A DNA stretch of 64,000 nt from positions 84,063 to 148,062 of the forward strand of contig NZ_SMKD01000002.1 in the NCBI RefSeq assembly GCF_004348595.1. Direction: 5' to 3'. Position 1 is the stretch's first letter. Each line of letters opens with the position of its first letter. The stretch is from Micromonospora sp. KC723 (GTDB taxonomy: Bacteria; Actinomycetota; Actinomycetes; Mycobacteriales; Micromonosporaceae). Shown here piece after piece: positions 9,097-18,333 of this stretch. The notes under the pieces are model-generated. The model saw nothing but the letters and a program-made list of their open reading frames with translations. It ran no database searches and was not told the DNA's origin. The translations under genes and the position numbers were made by a program.

Positions 9097-11396
9097 GCGC
9101 CGTGTGGCGGGCCGCGCAGGCCGCCGTGCGCCGCCGCCGGCTGCAGACCGGCGTGATCGCCGTCGTCGTCGCCCTCTCCACCGTGATGATGGTGGTGGCC
9201 CTCGGGCTGCTCGCGGAGTCGTCCGGCCCGTTCGACCGGGCCTACGACCGGCAGGGCGGCGCGCACCTGGTGGCCACATTCGACCGTGCCAAGGCGCCCG
9301 ACGCGCAGCTCACCGACTTGGCCCGACGGGTCGGAGCGTCAGCCGTGGCCGGGCCGTTCGGTCAGGTCGCCCTCGATGTCACGCTCAACCCTGGACGACC
9401 GCCGGCGTCTCTCACCGTGGTCGGACGCGACGGTCCCGGTGGCCCGGTCGACCGCCTGAACGTCTGGCAGGGCCGCTGGCCGACCAAGCTCGGCGAGATC
9501 GTGCTCAACGAAAACCCGGCCAACTTCGGGCCCGCCCGGATCGGCACGCTGCTCGCCGTGTCGGAGCGTCGTTCGCTGACCGTCGTGGGCTTCGCCTACT
9601 CGGTGAGCGAATCGGCCGACGCCTGGGTCACTCCCGAGCAGATGTCCGACCTGCGCCCCACCACCACCCAGATGCTCTACCGCTTCGCCCACGCCGCTAC
9701 CGATGCCCAGATGGCCTCGGCCACCACCGCCGTGGCGGCCGGATCACCGCCGGAGTCGCTGCTGGGCTCCCGGTCCTACCTGGCGCTGCGGGCGAAAGCC
9801 GTCGCCGCGACGAACACCTTTCTTCCGTTCCTGGTGGTCTTCGGTTGTCTCGCCCTCGCGGTGGCGGTGCTGATCGTCGCCAACGTGGTCAGCGGGGCGG
9901 TGGTGGCCGGGTTCCGGCACATCGGGGTACTCAAGGCGCTCGGCTTCACCCCCGCCCAGGTGCTGACCGTCTATCTCACGATGGCTCTCCTCCCGGCGTT
10001 GACCGGCTGCATGCTCGGCACCGTCCTGGGCGACCTGGCAGCCCGGTCGTTGCTGACCAGCGCGTTCAGGAACTACGGGAGCGGCGGCATCGGCGTCGCC
10101 GGCTGGGTGCACGCGGCGACGTTGGTCGGGGTCCCGGCCGTGGTCGCCCTGTCGGCCCTGCTGCCCGCGTTGCGGGCCCGCAGCCTGTCGGCGACCGAGG
10201 CGATCAGCGCGGGCAGCGCCCCGCGCTCCGGCCGCGGCCTACGGATCCAGCGGTGGCTCGCCAGCACCAGGCTGCCCCGGGCGGCCAGCCTCGGTCTTGG
10301 CGTGCCGTTCGCCCGGCCAGCCCGTAGCGCCCTCACCATGGCCGCCGTCGTGCTCGGGGTGGCGAGCGTGACCTTTGCAATCGGCCTCGCGAGCACCGTG
10401 ACCACCTATCAGACGGCTCAGGGCCGGTCGGCCTGGGTGCAGGTCCAGGTGTTCACCGGCCCCAACCCTGGTATCCCGCGCGCGCCGAGGCTGACCGACA
10501 CCGAGGTCGAGTCAATGCTGCGCTCGCTGCCCGGGACGACGCACGTGACGGCCTCCGCGGACGTCATGGTACGGCCGATGGGCGGCACCGAGACGTTCCT
10601 GGCCCGGTTCTACCGCGGCGACACGACCAGCCTGGGCTACGAGTTGGTGGACGGGCACTGGCCAGCAGGCCCGGGCGAGGTGGTCGTCTCCGAGAGGTTC
10701 CTGCGCCAGCGCGGGTTCGCCGTGGGCGAAACGTTGACCGTGGACGCGGACGGCCGACAACAGACTGTCCGCATCGTCGGAAAGGTCCTGATGAACTCCG
10801 CCAACATGGTGCTGTCCAACTGGGAGACGCTGGCGCTGGTGGCGCCAGGTACCCGGGCCACCAGCTATGAGGTGGGACTTGGGCGCGGTACCGACACGTC
10901 AGCTTTCTTGACCGCGGTCAAGGCGGGCGACCCAGGGCTGGACGCCGTCCCCGCGAACGACGCCGACTCGTTCATCGCCGTCATGTTCGGCATCGTCACC
11001 GTCCTGGCGCTGATGCTGGGCACGGTCGCGGCGCTCGGCGTCTTCAACACGGTCGTCCTCAACACCCGGGAACGGCGCCGGGACCTGGGCATGCTCAAGT
11101 CGATCGGGATGACGCCCCGCCAGGTGGTGCTGATGATGGTGATTTCGATGGCGGCGCTCGGCGCTGTCGGCAGCCTGCTCGGGATCCCCCTCGGAGTCGT
11201 CATGCACCGTCTCGCCCTGCCGGCCATAGCGCACGCGGCCCAGCTCGTCATCCCGGACCGGATGCTGCATATCTATCACCCGCCGGTGCTGGCCCTGCTG
11301 GCCCTGGCCGGCATCGGCATCGCGGCGTTCGGCGCGTTCCTCCCGGCCCGGTTCGCGGCGCGCCTCACCATCGCGGAGGCGCTGCACAACGAGTGA
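9093..11396 (+). CDS. FtsX-like ABC permease (two FtsX domains)
   Basis: A 767-residue permease starting at the GTG overlapping the ATPase stop; the much longer upstream frame is a shadow of the ATPase. An N-terminal transmembrane helix (about 17-38) is followed by a large extracellular domain. The first FtsX core is at about 240-360 (SGAVVAGFRHIGVLKALGF). A second helix at about 410-430, a second extracellular domain and a C-terminal FtsX core (NTRERRRDLGMLKSIGMTP) follow. This duplicated architecture is typical of single-chain permeases working as dimers with one ATPase type. Substrate unknown. Confidence 0.92.
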   Translation: MSAVWRAAQAAVRRRRLQTGVIAVVVALSTVMMVVALGLLAESSGPFDRAYDRQGGAHLVATFDRAKAPDAQLTDLARRVGASAVAGPFGQVALDVTLNPGRPPASLTVVGRDGPGGPVDRLNVWQGRWPTKLGEIVLNENPANFGPARIGTLLAVSERRSLTVVGFAYSVSESADAWVTPEQMSDLRPTTTQMLYRFAHAATDAQMASATTAVAAGSPPESLLGSRSYLALRAKAVAATNTFLPFLVVFGCLALAVAVLIVANVVSGAVVAGFRHIGVLKALGFTPAQVLTVYLTMALLPALTGCMLGTVLGDLAARSLLTSAFRNYGSGGIGVAGWVHAATLVGVPAVVALSALLPALRARSLSATEAISAGSAPRSGRGLRIQRWLASTRLPRAASLGLGVPFARPARSALTMAAVVLGVASVTFAIGLASTVTTYQTAQGRSAWVQVQVFTGPNPGIPRAPRLTDTEVESMLRSLPGTTHVTASADVMVRPMGGTETFLARFYRGDTTSLGYELVDGHWPAGPGEVVVSERFLRQRGFAVGETLTVDADGRQQTVRIVGKVLMNSANMVLSNWETLALVAPGTRATSYEVGLGRGTDTSAFLTAVKAGDPGLDAVPANDADSFIAVMFGIVTVLALMLGTVAALGVFNTVVLNTRERRRDLGMLKSIGMTPRQVVLMMVISMAALGAVGSLLGIPLGVVMHRLALPAIAHAAQLVIPDRMLHIYHPPVLALLALAGIGIAAFGAFLPARFAARLTIAEALHNE

Positions 11397-11403
11397 CGAC
11401 CAG

Positions 11404-11421
11404 GCCGGGAGCAGGCCCGGC
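11404..11421 (+). terminator. Short hairpin after the FtsX permease
   Basis: A 6-bp stem GCCGGG/CCCGGC with a 6-base loop starts 7 bases after the permease stop. No T-run. A modest candidate for the operon terminator. Confidence 0.35.
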
Positions 11422-11839
11422 GGGCAGGGCGGCCAGCACGGGCCGGTCGCCCGTCGGGCCGGCTCGTACTCCGTGAAGCGCCCCGCCAGCAGGATCCGCG
11501 ATCCTGCGTTGACGGATAACTATATTCCTCCACCGCTCCATCGACGTGGCTCCGGATTGGATAGCTTGCGGTCGACCGGGCGCAGATCACCCAGAGGCAG
11601 GTCCAATGACACCGGGACAGAATTGCTGGTCGTCCGCCGCCGAGCACAGCAATTGCCCATGCGACTCGGACGCCGTCTCATACAGCCATCGACCTTCCCG
11701 ACACGCTCACAATCGGACGCCTCTTCTACGGGATCGGCTCACCATCCGTTGCATGCCGGGCGAGGAAGTCTCGCCGCCCGGACCGGGGGTCTACCGACCT
11801 CCGGGCGACCGGTGCCGGTCCCGAGCGGGGATTCAGGGC
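11422..11839. other. Intergenic stretch, no supported gene
   Basis: Convergent spacer between the permease and the subtilase. Locally less GC-rich around 11510-11560, but open frames have no recognisable content. Confidence 0.4.
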
Positions 11840-11869
11840 GTGTGGGGCGGCCGGGTGGCCGCCCCACAC
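11840..11869 (-). terminator. Strong hairpin terminator of the subtilase gene
   Basis: A perfect 13-bp inverted repeat (GTGTGGGGCGGCC with its complement) around a 4-base loop, ending 5 bases from the subtilase stop codon. No T-run; likely functions in both directions. Confidence 0.75.
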
Positions 11870-11873
11870 GGCC

Positions 11874-14800
11874 CTACTGGTAACGGTAGGCGCGGATAAC
11901 AGTCTGAGTCGTCTCGGCTCCGGTCGCGCCGGTTGCGCTCACGCGAAGGGAAACATGTCCGCTTCCCGGGGGGTAGCGCAGCGTAACAGCACCCTTCGCC
12001 ACCACGGCCGACTGCCAGGTCGTACCGTCGTCGAACGAGAACTCCAGGGCGAGCTGCCGGACCTCGATCGGCCTGCCCGCCGTGTCGAGAGCCTTCACCG
12101 GCATCCGCTGCCGGGTGCCCGCAACCACCGCGTAACGGGAGTCGAGCCGGGGCTCGTACCGGATCGTGAAGATCTCTGCGGGATCCTGGAACGCGAAGAT
12201 CGACTGGGTCCGGGTGCCGAGGCCACCGATGCTGCCGGTGGTGTCCTGCGTGACCCGGTAGCTGGCCGGCCCGGCGGGTAGGCCGCTGGCAGCGACATAC
12301 ACCCAGTCCTGCTCGTCGAGCAATTCGTCGCCACGGTACAGCCTGGTGGTCACGGACTGTGTCGTGTCGTAGCCGGAGTTGGCGCCCGCGTCCGACACCG
12401 ACGGGATGACAGCCTGGAGCGTGTCACCGGATCGGGTGACCCACTGCTGCGAATCGTTGAAGGCAGTTGTGTACGGCGCGGCGCCCCATTCCTGCACGGC
12501 GCTGCTGCCTGCGGGCGGCGCGAACGGCGAGCCGGTCAAACGGAGACCGGCGATGCGGTCGCCGCCGGCCGGCATACCGATCGCGGTCTGCGGCAGCCAG
12601 GACGAGCCGGCCTGAGTGCTGTAGTAGTTGATCCGGGTCCCCGGAGCGCGCATCCCGAGGCGGCCCATGCCGAGCACCTCGCCATCGTCGCGACTGAACT
12701 GCATCCACTGGCGAGCGATCTGCCCGGGGGCGTAGCTGTGGATTCTCTGTGTCACGGCGGCGAGTTCGCCGGTCCGGAACGCACGGTGATAGCCGGCCAT
12801 CAGGACGTCACCGGGTACCTGCTCGCCGACGTAGTACGCGTACGGGCTGTCCTGGCCGGTATCTCCGCTGTCGCGCCGGGCCCAGGTGCTCATCACGTAG
12901 CCGGTCGCCTGGACGTGGGTGCCGATCTCGGCGATGCGGGCGTTGTCGAAGCCCTGCTGAAGGGTGCCGTAGCGCACGGACGCGCCGTCCACCTGCATCG
13001 AGACACCGAAGAACACGCCATGGGCCTCGGCGGTACGGTCGGGTACCGACTGCCTGACCGGCTTGCCCTGGCGGGCGTCGAACGTGACAGACGTGTCTCC
13101 GGTGACGTCGAGGATCGGCTGGTAGAGCAGCGCGGACCCAGAGTGGCTCTGAGTCGCCGACGTGTGCAGATAGGTGGCCGTGGTGTACCGCCCCTTCGGG
13201 AGCCGGAGCGTCACGGTGCCGCTCGGGTCGTACGGGAACCAGGAGTCCTGGCCGTTGGGCTGGAAGATCTGGGTGAGGTAGTCCCTCGCAGGTTTGCCGT
13301 CAAGCCCGATATGACGCAGCGTGACCGCGTAGCGTTCATCCTCCTTGCGGACCGCGAGCGGTGTCACGACGCGCGTCTCGCCTGCGGTGGCGACGACATG
13401 CCCGGTCCACGACCCCACGCCGAGGTGGCGGGTGTCAGCCGTGACGGTCACGTCGGCGGTACCACCGGGTGGTACGTCGACGCGCGAGGTGCTCAGCGTG
13501 AACGCCTTGGTGTGGGTCAAGTGCAGCGCCAACGCCACCGCGACAGAGCTGGTGTTGCGATACGTGATCGTCTTGGTGAGCGTGGTGTCGTCGTCATGCG
13601 GCCATGGCTGCAGCCCGAACGACACCGACGGCGGGTCGGCGGTGACGGTCTGCGTGATGGCCCGCCTCACGTCGACGCGGCCCGCACCCTGGTCGAACAC
13701 GGCGTTGTCCGCGGTCCGCTCAGCCGCGCCCATGAGGGTGGCCTTCAGCTGATCGCCCCTCCATCCCGGATGCCCTTGCGCGAGCAATGCGGCGGCACCC
13801 GCGACGTGCGGGGTGGCCATCGACGTGCCGTCGGCGGCAACGTAGGAAGCCGGGAAGTCCGCGGCAGGCTCGCCCATCTCGGTGCCCGCCGCACGCGCTG
13901 CGACGATGCCCACCCCAGGCGCGGAGATGTCGGGCTTGATCGCCTCGTCGCCGGTACGCGGGCCGCGGCTGGAGAACCCGGCCACCGCGTCGGAGCTGTC
14001 AACGGCACCGACGGTCAGCGCCGCGTCCGCACTGCCGGGTGAGGCGATCGTGCCCGTATCGGCGGCGCCGGCGTTGCCCGCGGCGATGACGAACAGCGCT
14101 CCCGTCTGCGCGGTCAACGCGGTCACAGCCTCCTCGAGAGGATCGACAGATGGGAAGTCTTCCCCGCCCAGGCTCATGTTGATCACCCGGGCGCCCTGGT
14201 CGACAGCAGCCCACTGCATGCCGGCCAGGATCGCCGACTCACTGCAGCCGCTCATCTCGCACACTTTGCCCGACAACACGGTCGCCTCCGGTGCCACGCC
14301 ACGATACCTGCCGCCGGAGGCCATCCCCGTACCAGCGATGATCGATGCGACATGTGTGCCGTGCCCGACCCGGTCCCCCGTTTCGGCGGTGAAGTTACGC
14401 TCTACGACGCGGCCGGCCAGGTCTGGGTGGCTCGCGTCCACGCCGGTGTCCAGAACGGCCACCGAAATACCCTTGCCGGTGTATCCGGCCTGCCAGGCGG
14501 CCGGTGCGCCGATCTGCGGCACGCTGCCGTCGAGCAAAGGCTGCCGCTTGCCGTCCAACCAGATCCTGTGCACCGCTCTGTCATCACGTGCGGCTTCCCA
14601 CAGCGAGGCCGTCTTGTCCTTCGGCGCGCTGACCGCCACGGCCTTCACGGCCGTCAACTCCCGAGTCGTGCGTGCGCCGTGCTCGCTGACGGTCTTCTTG
14701 AGCGCCGGCAGAGTGGCGGCTTCCATGATCAACGGAACGGTCGACCGCCTGCGGTCGTCGTACCCGAGTTTGATGAGTTCCGAGATGTCGAACAGCCGCC

Positions 14801-15110
14801 GGTCGACGCGTTGCGTCTGTACCAGGCGGTGGGCGTCGGAGGGAATGACCAGAAGGTGTCCCCCCACGACGGACATGGCGAACGACATGTCTTCGCGTCC
14901 GGCCGCAGGCTCGACGGAGGCCGTGGCGGCGGTCATCGACGCGACGGTCACCCGGTCTCCGGTCACCAACGTCACGGTGTAGGGGCTGTGCGCCGCCGGC
15001 GCCGCGGCCGCCGCTCGAGTCTGTGCGCCGATCGTTGCTGGCATGGCGACCGACATGGCGGCAACGAGCAGGACAGCTGTTCGCCGTCGCACGGTATGGG
15101 AGGTTGTCAT
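11874..15110 (-). CDS. Secreted S8 family (subtilisin-like) serine protease, multidomain
   Basis: About 1078 residues, started at the ATG of MTTSHTVRRR, which gives a typical signal peptide (basic start, hydrophobic core to about residue 28, AQA-type cleavage region near 30-40). The prodomain runs to about 195. The S8 catalytic domain follows, with Asp221 (VLDTGVD), His253 (GHGTHVA), oxyanion Asn345 (AAGNAG) and Ser430 (GTSMATPHVAGAA). The remaining ~570 residues form several beta-sandwich modules, probably fibronectin-like, and a C-terminal domain. An exported degradative or processing protease; the actinomycete family is large and substrates cannot be predicted. Monocistronic, with a strong terminator downstream and the biosynthetic operon divergent upstream. 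Confidence 0.93.
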   Translation of the reverse strand: MTTSHTVRRRTAVLLVAAMSVAMPATIGAQTRAAAAAPAAHSPYTVTLVTGDRVTVASMTAATASVEPAAGREDMSFAMSVVGGHLLVIPSDAHRLVQTQRVDRRLFDISELIKLGYDDRRRSTVPLIMEAATLPALKKTVSEHGARTTRELTAVKAVAVSAPKDKTASLWEAARDDRAVHRIWLDGKRQPLLDGSVPQIGAPAAWQAGYTGKGISVAVLDTGVDASHPDLAGRVVERNFTAETGDRVGHGTHVASIIAGTGMASGGRYRGVAPEATVLSGKVCEMSGCSESAILAGMQWAAVDQGARVINMSLGGEDFPSVDPLEEAVTALTAQTGALFVIAAGNAGAADTGTIASPGSADAALTVGAVDSSDAVAGFSSRGPRTGDEAIKPDISAPGVGIVAARAAGTEMGEPAADFPASYVAADGTSMATPHVAGAAALLAQGHPGWRGDQLKATLMGAAERTADNAVFDQGAGRVDVRRAITQTVTADPPSVSFGLQPWPHDDDTTLTKTITYRNTSSVAVALALHLTHTKAFTLSTSRVDVPPGGTADVTVTADTRHLGVGSWTGHVVATAGETRVVTPLAVRKEDERYAVTLRHIGLDGKPARDYLTQIFQPNGQDSWFPYDPSGTVTLRLPKGRYTTATYLHTSATQSHSGSALLYQPILDVTGDTSVTFDARQGKPVRQSVPDRTAEAHGVFFGVSMQVDGASVRYGTLQQGFDNARIAEIGTHVQATGYVMSTWARRDSGDTGQDSPYAYYVGEQVPGDVLMAGYHRAFRTGELAAVTQRIHSYAPGQIARQWMQFSRDDGEVLGMGRLGMRAPGTRINYYSTQAGSSWLPQTAIGMPAGGDRIAGLRLTGSPFAPPAGSSAVQEWGAAPYTTAFNDSQQWVTRSGDTLQAVIPSVSDAGANSGYDTTQSVTTRLYRGDELLDEQDWVYVAASGLPAGPASYRVTQDTTGSIGGLGTRTQSIFAFQDPAEIFTIRYEPRLDSRYAVVAGTRQRMPVKALDTAGRPIEVRQLALEFSFDDGTTWQSAVVAKGAVTLRYPPGSGHVSLRVSATGATGAETTQTVIRAYRYQ

Positions 15111-15540
15111 GCAACGAGTACGCTGGAATACCGCGACAGGTTGCACGGCGGCCACACGAACCCGATGCGGGCCACGCTGCCCACGAGGCCACAGAACCCT
15201 CCCTGTTCGGTGACGCCGGCGTCCGAGCAGGCGATCGAGTGCTCGTCTCCATTCTGGCCGCCGACCTCGATCCGAGCGTCAACGAGCATCGAACACCCGA
15301 CCTTGATCTCGAGTCCGACAAGGGATACTGTCCACTTAGATGCGTCTATGTATCTGGTCGACCGTTCCAGCTCAGGGTGTGTCGATGTTGGAGGGCCGCT
15401 CTTGCCCAACGCCACCGCGAACGATGTTGATCCTCTCCTTCTGCCATCCCGACACTCTTCCGAACCGCAGGTCACCGACCCCACCGTGGCGGTACGACCG
15501 ACCGTCGCCCGGCCGACCTTTCGCCAGGGAGGCTGACGTT
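15111..15540. other. Divergent intergenic region between subtilase and biosynthetic operon
   Basis: About 430 bases that must hold the promoters of the subtilase and of the operon starting at 15541/15558. A 153-codon minus-strand frame spans it but has no recognisable domain and overlaps both flanking starts. Base composition is mixed, with an A/T-richer patch near 15310-15360 where promoters could lie. I could not assign -10/-35 boxes with confidence. Confidence 0.4.
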
Positions 15541-15561
15541 GTGCGATCGACCCGACGGTGA
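15541..15561 (+). CDS. Six-codon leader ORF coupled to the biosynthetic operon
   Basis: The best Shine-Dalgarno sequence in front of the operon (AGGGAGG, 15526-15532) is 8 bases from a GTG at 15541, not from the MFS start at 15558. That GTG opens a six-codon frame (V-R-S-T-R-R) whose TGA overlaps the MFS GTG as GTGA. The MFS frame has an in-frame stop at 15534 and no other upstream start. Ribosomes loading on the leader would reach the MFS gene by termination-reinitiation. Two of its codons are CGA. Translation of the leader is inferred from sequence alone. Confidence 0.4.
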   Translation: MRSTRR

Positions 15562-16922
15562 CCAGCACCTTGGCCGATTCCCCACTGCCGCCGTGTTTCC
15601 GGTGGTTCTGGACGAGTCAGACGCTGAGTTTCCTCGGCGACCGGCTCACCGGGTTCACCGTGCCGAGCATCGCGATCCTCGCTCTCTCCGCCTCCAGCGC
15701 CGAGGTCGGCGTGCTCGCCGCGACCGGGTGGCTGGCGTACCCGATCTTCGGGATGCTGGTCGGAGCGGTGCTCGCCGACCGGCCCCGCCGCCGCCTGATC
15801 ATCTCAGCGGAGCTCATCCGGTTCCTCTGCTTCTTCGGTGTGGCCTGCTGTGCCCTCGTCGGCTGGGTGGGCATCCCCCACCTGGTGGTCGCGGTCGCCG
15901 TGGCCGGGGTGGCGACGGTGGTCACCGACATCGGTGGCCAGTCGTACCTGCCGGCGCTTGTCCCACCGGAGCAGTTGCTGCGGGCGAACGCGCGGTTGCA
16001 GAGCTCAGACAGCCTGTCCAGGCTCGGCGGTCCCGCCCTGGCCGGACTACTGCTCAGCGTCCTCGCCCCGCTCACCGCGCTGATGATCGACGCCGTCGCC
16101 TTCCTGCTGTCGGCCCTCGGCCGGACCCCTGTCCGGACCGCCGAGATCGTGCACCGGCCACCACGACCCGAGCCGATCCGCCGACGAATGCGGCGGGGAA
16201 TCCGGTTCGTCGCGCGACACGCCCTGCTCCGGCAGCTCATCGGCGCCTCCGCCCTACGCAGCTTCGGCACGGGAGCCGTCGACGCCGTCCTGCTGCTGTT
16301 CGCCTACCGAGGGCTGGGACTGTCGAGCGTCGGCGGGGGCCTGCTGCTGGCCGTCGGATCCGTCGGTGGACTGATCGGCTCGTGGTACGCGACCCGGCTC
16401 ACCGCCCGTCTCGGCTCCTACCGCACGTTGACGCTGACCGCCCTCGAGGGCGTCTCCTGGCTCGCCGTACCACTCTGCCTGGTCGGTCCCCCCGCGCCCG
16501 TCTTGGTGGCGATCAAGATGTTCTCCTCTCTGTGGATGCCGGTCTGGGCCGTGTTGACGACGAGCCTGCGACAGTCGTGCACCCCGGCGGACCAGCAGAG
16601 CGGCGTACACGCGACCGCGCGGACCCTGACCTCGTCGACGGTGCCACTCGGCTCGCTGGTCGGCGGCGTCGGCGGTGGCGTCCTGTCGGCGTGGCTGGGC
16701 ACCTCGGTGGGGCTGGTCGTGGTGCTCGCGGCCGGCGGGACGTGCGTGGCGGGCAGCGTTCTGCTGCTGCGCCGGGCGAGCCTGCCGCCGCTCGACCCTG
16801 CGCCGTCCACCCCGACCACGGTGCCGGGCCCGTGCAGGTCACCCCCCGATGACTCCACCCGCGACAGCACGCAGACACCCAGCGAGGAGAGAGCATGCGT
16901 CCGACGACGACCCGGAAACTGA
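15558..16922 (+). CDS. MFS exporter of the biosynthetic operon
   Basis: A 454-residue major facilitator of the EntS/drug-exporter type. It has about 12 hydrophobic segments, the loop motif GAVLADRPRRR between helices 2 and 3, and GGPALAGLL in the fifth helix region. The C-terminal ~50 residues are a hydrophilic P/S/T/D-rich tail that overlaps the next gene by 28 bases. As the first gene of an operon of coupled biosynthetic genes it most likely exports the product and gives self-protection. Start codon GTG, coupled to the six-codon leader. Confidence 0.88.
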   Translation: MTSTLADSPLPPCFRWFWTSQTLSFLGDRLTGFTVPSIAILALSASSAEVGVLAATGWLAYPIFGMLVGAVLADRPRRRLIISAELIRFLCFFGVACCALVGWVGIPHLVVAVAVAGVATVVTDIGGQSYLPALVPPEQLLRANARLQSSDSLSRLGGPALAGLLLSVLAPLTALMIDAVAFLLSALGRTPVRTAEIVHRPPRPEPIRRRMRRGIRFVARHALLRQLIGASALRSFGTGAVDAVLLLFAYRGLGLSSVGGGLLLAVGSVGGLIGSWYATRLTARLGSYRTLTLTALEGVSWLAVPLCLVGPPAPVLVAIKMFSSLWMPVWAVLTTSLRQSCTPADQQSGVHATARTLTSSTVPLGSLVGGVGGGVLSAWLGTSVGLVVVLAAGGTCVAGSVLLLRRASLPPLDPAPSTPTTVPGPCRSPPDDSTRDSTQTPSEERACVRRRPGN

Positions 16923-18070
16923 CGGCGAAGGAGTTCGCCGACATCAAGCACACGGTCTCGATCCGGTCCGCGGCCCGCAGGAACCTGCTGGCCGATCCGG
17001 GTTACGCCGCTCCACTGCCGCAGGAGGTCAGCCTCCAGCTCACCTACCGCTGCAACCTCCGTTGCACCCACTGCTACCAGTGGAACGACCAGGGCTTTTT
17101 CCGCGACTTCAGCCCGGCGCAGCAGAAGACCGAGCTGAGCCTGAGCGTCGTCGAGGACGTGCTGCGAACCACCGCCGAAACCCGCAGCAAACTGTTCCTC
17201 TGGGGCGGCGAGCCGCTGATGCACTCCCGCTTCGACCAGGTCGCCGAGCTGCTCACCCGCTATCCACGCACGGTCAACATGTGCACCAACGGGCTGCTGT
17301 TCAAGCGCAAGCTCGACGACCTGCTGCGCATCGGTGAGCAGCTCAACCTGCTGGTCAGCCTCGACGGTCTCGGTGAGGACCACGAGGCGTTGCGCGGCAG
17401 GGGCACCTTCCACCGGACCCGGGAGAACATCGAGACGATGCTGGCGCTCAAACGGACCGGCGAGTTCCGCGGGGAACTGTCCCTGTCCTGCATGGTCTCG
17501 CACGTGACCGTCGGCAAGATGTACGAGTTCATGGAATGGGCCGAGGAACTCGGTGTCAACACCGTCTACTTCCAGTTTCCCTGGTACATCAGCCCGGAGG
17601 TCGCGGGCGCGATGGACGAGCTCTACCGGGAGTCGTTCGCCTGGCTGAACCCGCAGACCGGCACCCGGCGACCCACCTGGCACTCGTACACCTACCGGTT
17701 GCCGCCCGAGCTGCTGCCGCAGCTACGAGAGTCGATGCGGCAGCTGGCGTCTCGTTCCTGGGACGTCCGGGTGCGTTACCAGCCTCAGCTCGAGGAAGAC
17801 GAGGTCGAGGACTTCATCCTCGGCACCTCCCGGCCGGCCCAGCACCGCAGCAAGTGCCTCGCCGTCTCCAACCGGCTGGAGGTGCACGCCGACGGCAACG
17901 TCAGCTCCTGCAAGTTCTTCCCCGAGTTCGTGGTCGGAAACCTCTACCAGACCGGCGTCACCGAGCTGTGGCAGAGCGAGTCGTTCCGGGAGATCCGAAG
18001 GATTCTCTCCGCGCACGGCATGATGCCCGTCTGTTCGAAGTGCATCCTCCTCTACCTCAACGGGGTGTGA
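16895..18070 (+). CDS. Radical SAM protein with SPASM/twitch-like auxiliary cluster domain
   Basis: A 391-residue protein with a good ribosome binding site (GAGGAGA, 4-5 bases before ATG). The radical SAM motif CxxxCxxC is Cys53-Cys57-Cys60 (YRCNLRCTHCYQW), followed by GGEP at 104-107. The C-terminus carries four cysteines at about 321, 339, 380 and 383 (KCL, SSC, CSKC). These could bind one auxiliary [4Fe-4S] cluster, as in the twitch domain of the butirosin dehydrogenase BtrN, or a reduced SPASM domain. Expected chemistry is S-adenosylmethionine-driven radical oxidation or bond formation on a small molecule or carrier-bound substrate. No RiPP precursor is evident nearby. Overlaps both neighbours in a coupled operon. 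Confidence 0.9.
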   Translation: MRPTTTRKLTAKEFADIKHTVSIRSAARRNLLADPGYAAPLPQEVSLQLTYRCNLRCTHCYQWNDQGFFRDFSPAQQKTELSLSVVEDVLRTTAETRSKLFLWGGEPLMHSRFDQVAELLTRYPRTVNMCTNGLLFKRKLDDLLRIGEQLNLLVSLDGLGEDHEALRGRGTFHRTRENIETMLALKRTGEFRGELSLSCMVSHVTVGKMYEFMEWAEELGVNTVYFQFPWYISPEVAGAMDELYRESFAWLNPQTGTRRPTWHSYTYRLPPELLPQLRESMRQLASRSWDVRVRYQPQLEEDEVEDFILGTSRPAQHRSKCLAVSNRLEVHADGNVSSCKFFPEFVVGNLYQTGVTELWQSESFREIRRILSAHGMMPVCSKCILLYLNGV

Positions 18071-18333
18071 CGGTGAACGACATCGAGTCAGAAATCAAGA
18101 AGGCGCTCGCCGAGGTGCTTGCGAACGGCACCACCGCGGACGACATCGGCCCGGACGCCGACCTGGTCGACGAGTACGGCCTCGACTCGCTCCAGATGAT
18201 CTCCTTCCTGCTGGCCGTCGAGGACCGGTTCGACGTGGAACTCGACTACGAGGGACTCGACCTCGACGACCTGCGGTCGGTACGGCAGTTCACCGGATAC
18301 GTCGAGAGCCTGCGCAAGGCGACGCTGCGGTGA
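18067..18333 (+). CDS. Free-standing acyl/peptidyl carrier protein
   Basis: An 88-residue acidic protein with the phosphopantetheine attachment motif YGLDSLQM; the modified serine is about residue 41. The GTG at 18067 overlaps the radical SAM stop as GTGA; a second GTG at 18073 is an alternative start. The four-helix carrier pattern is clear (D-I-x-S-E-I-K-K-A-L at the start, FDVEL-YEGLDLDDL-SV-QF in the last helices). It would be primed by a phosphopantetheinyl transferase encoded elsewhere. It sits between the radical SAM and ATP-grasp genes, which suggests that the substrate is activated by the ligase onto this carrier. Confidence 0.92.
   Translation: MTVNDIESEIKKALAEVLANGTTADDIGPDADLVDEYGLDSLQMISFLLAVEDRFDVELDYEGLDLDDLRSVRQFTGYVESLRKATLR

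Noticed and set aside
15107..15568. 153-residue minus-strand frame between subtilase and operon
   Set aside because: No recognisable domain, overlaps both flanking starts and the expected promoter region.
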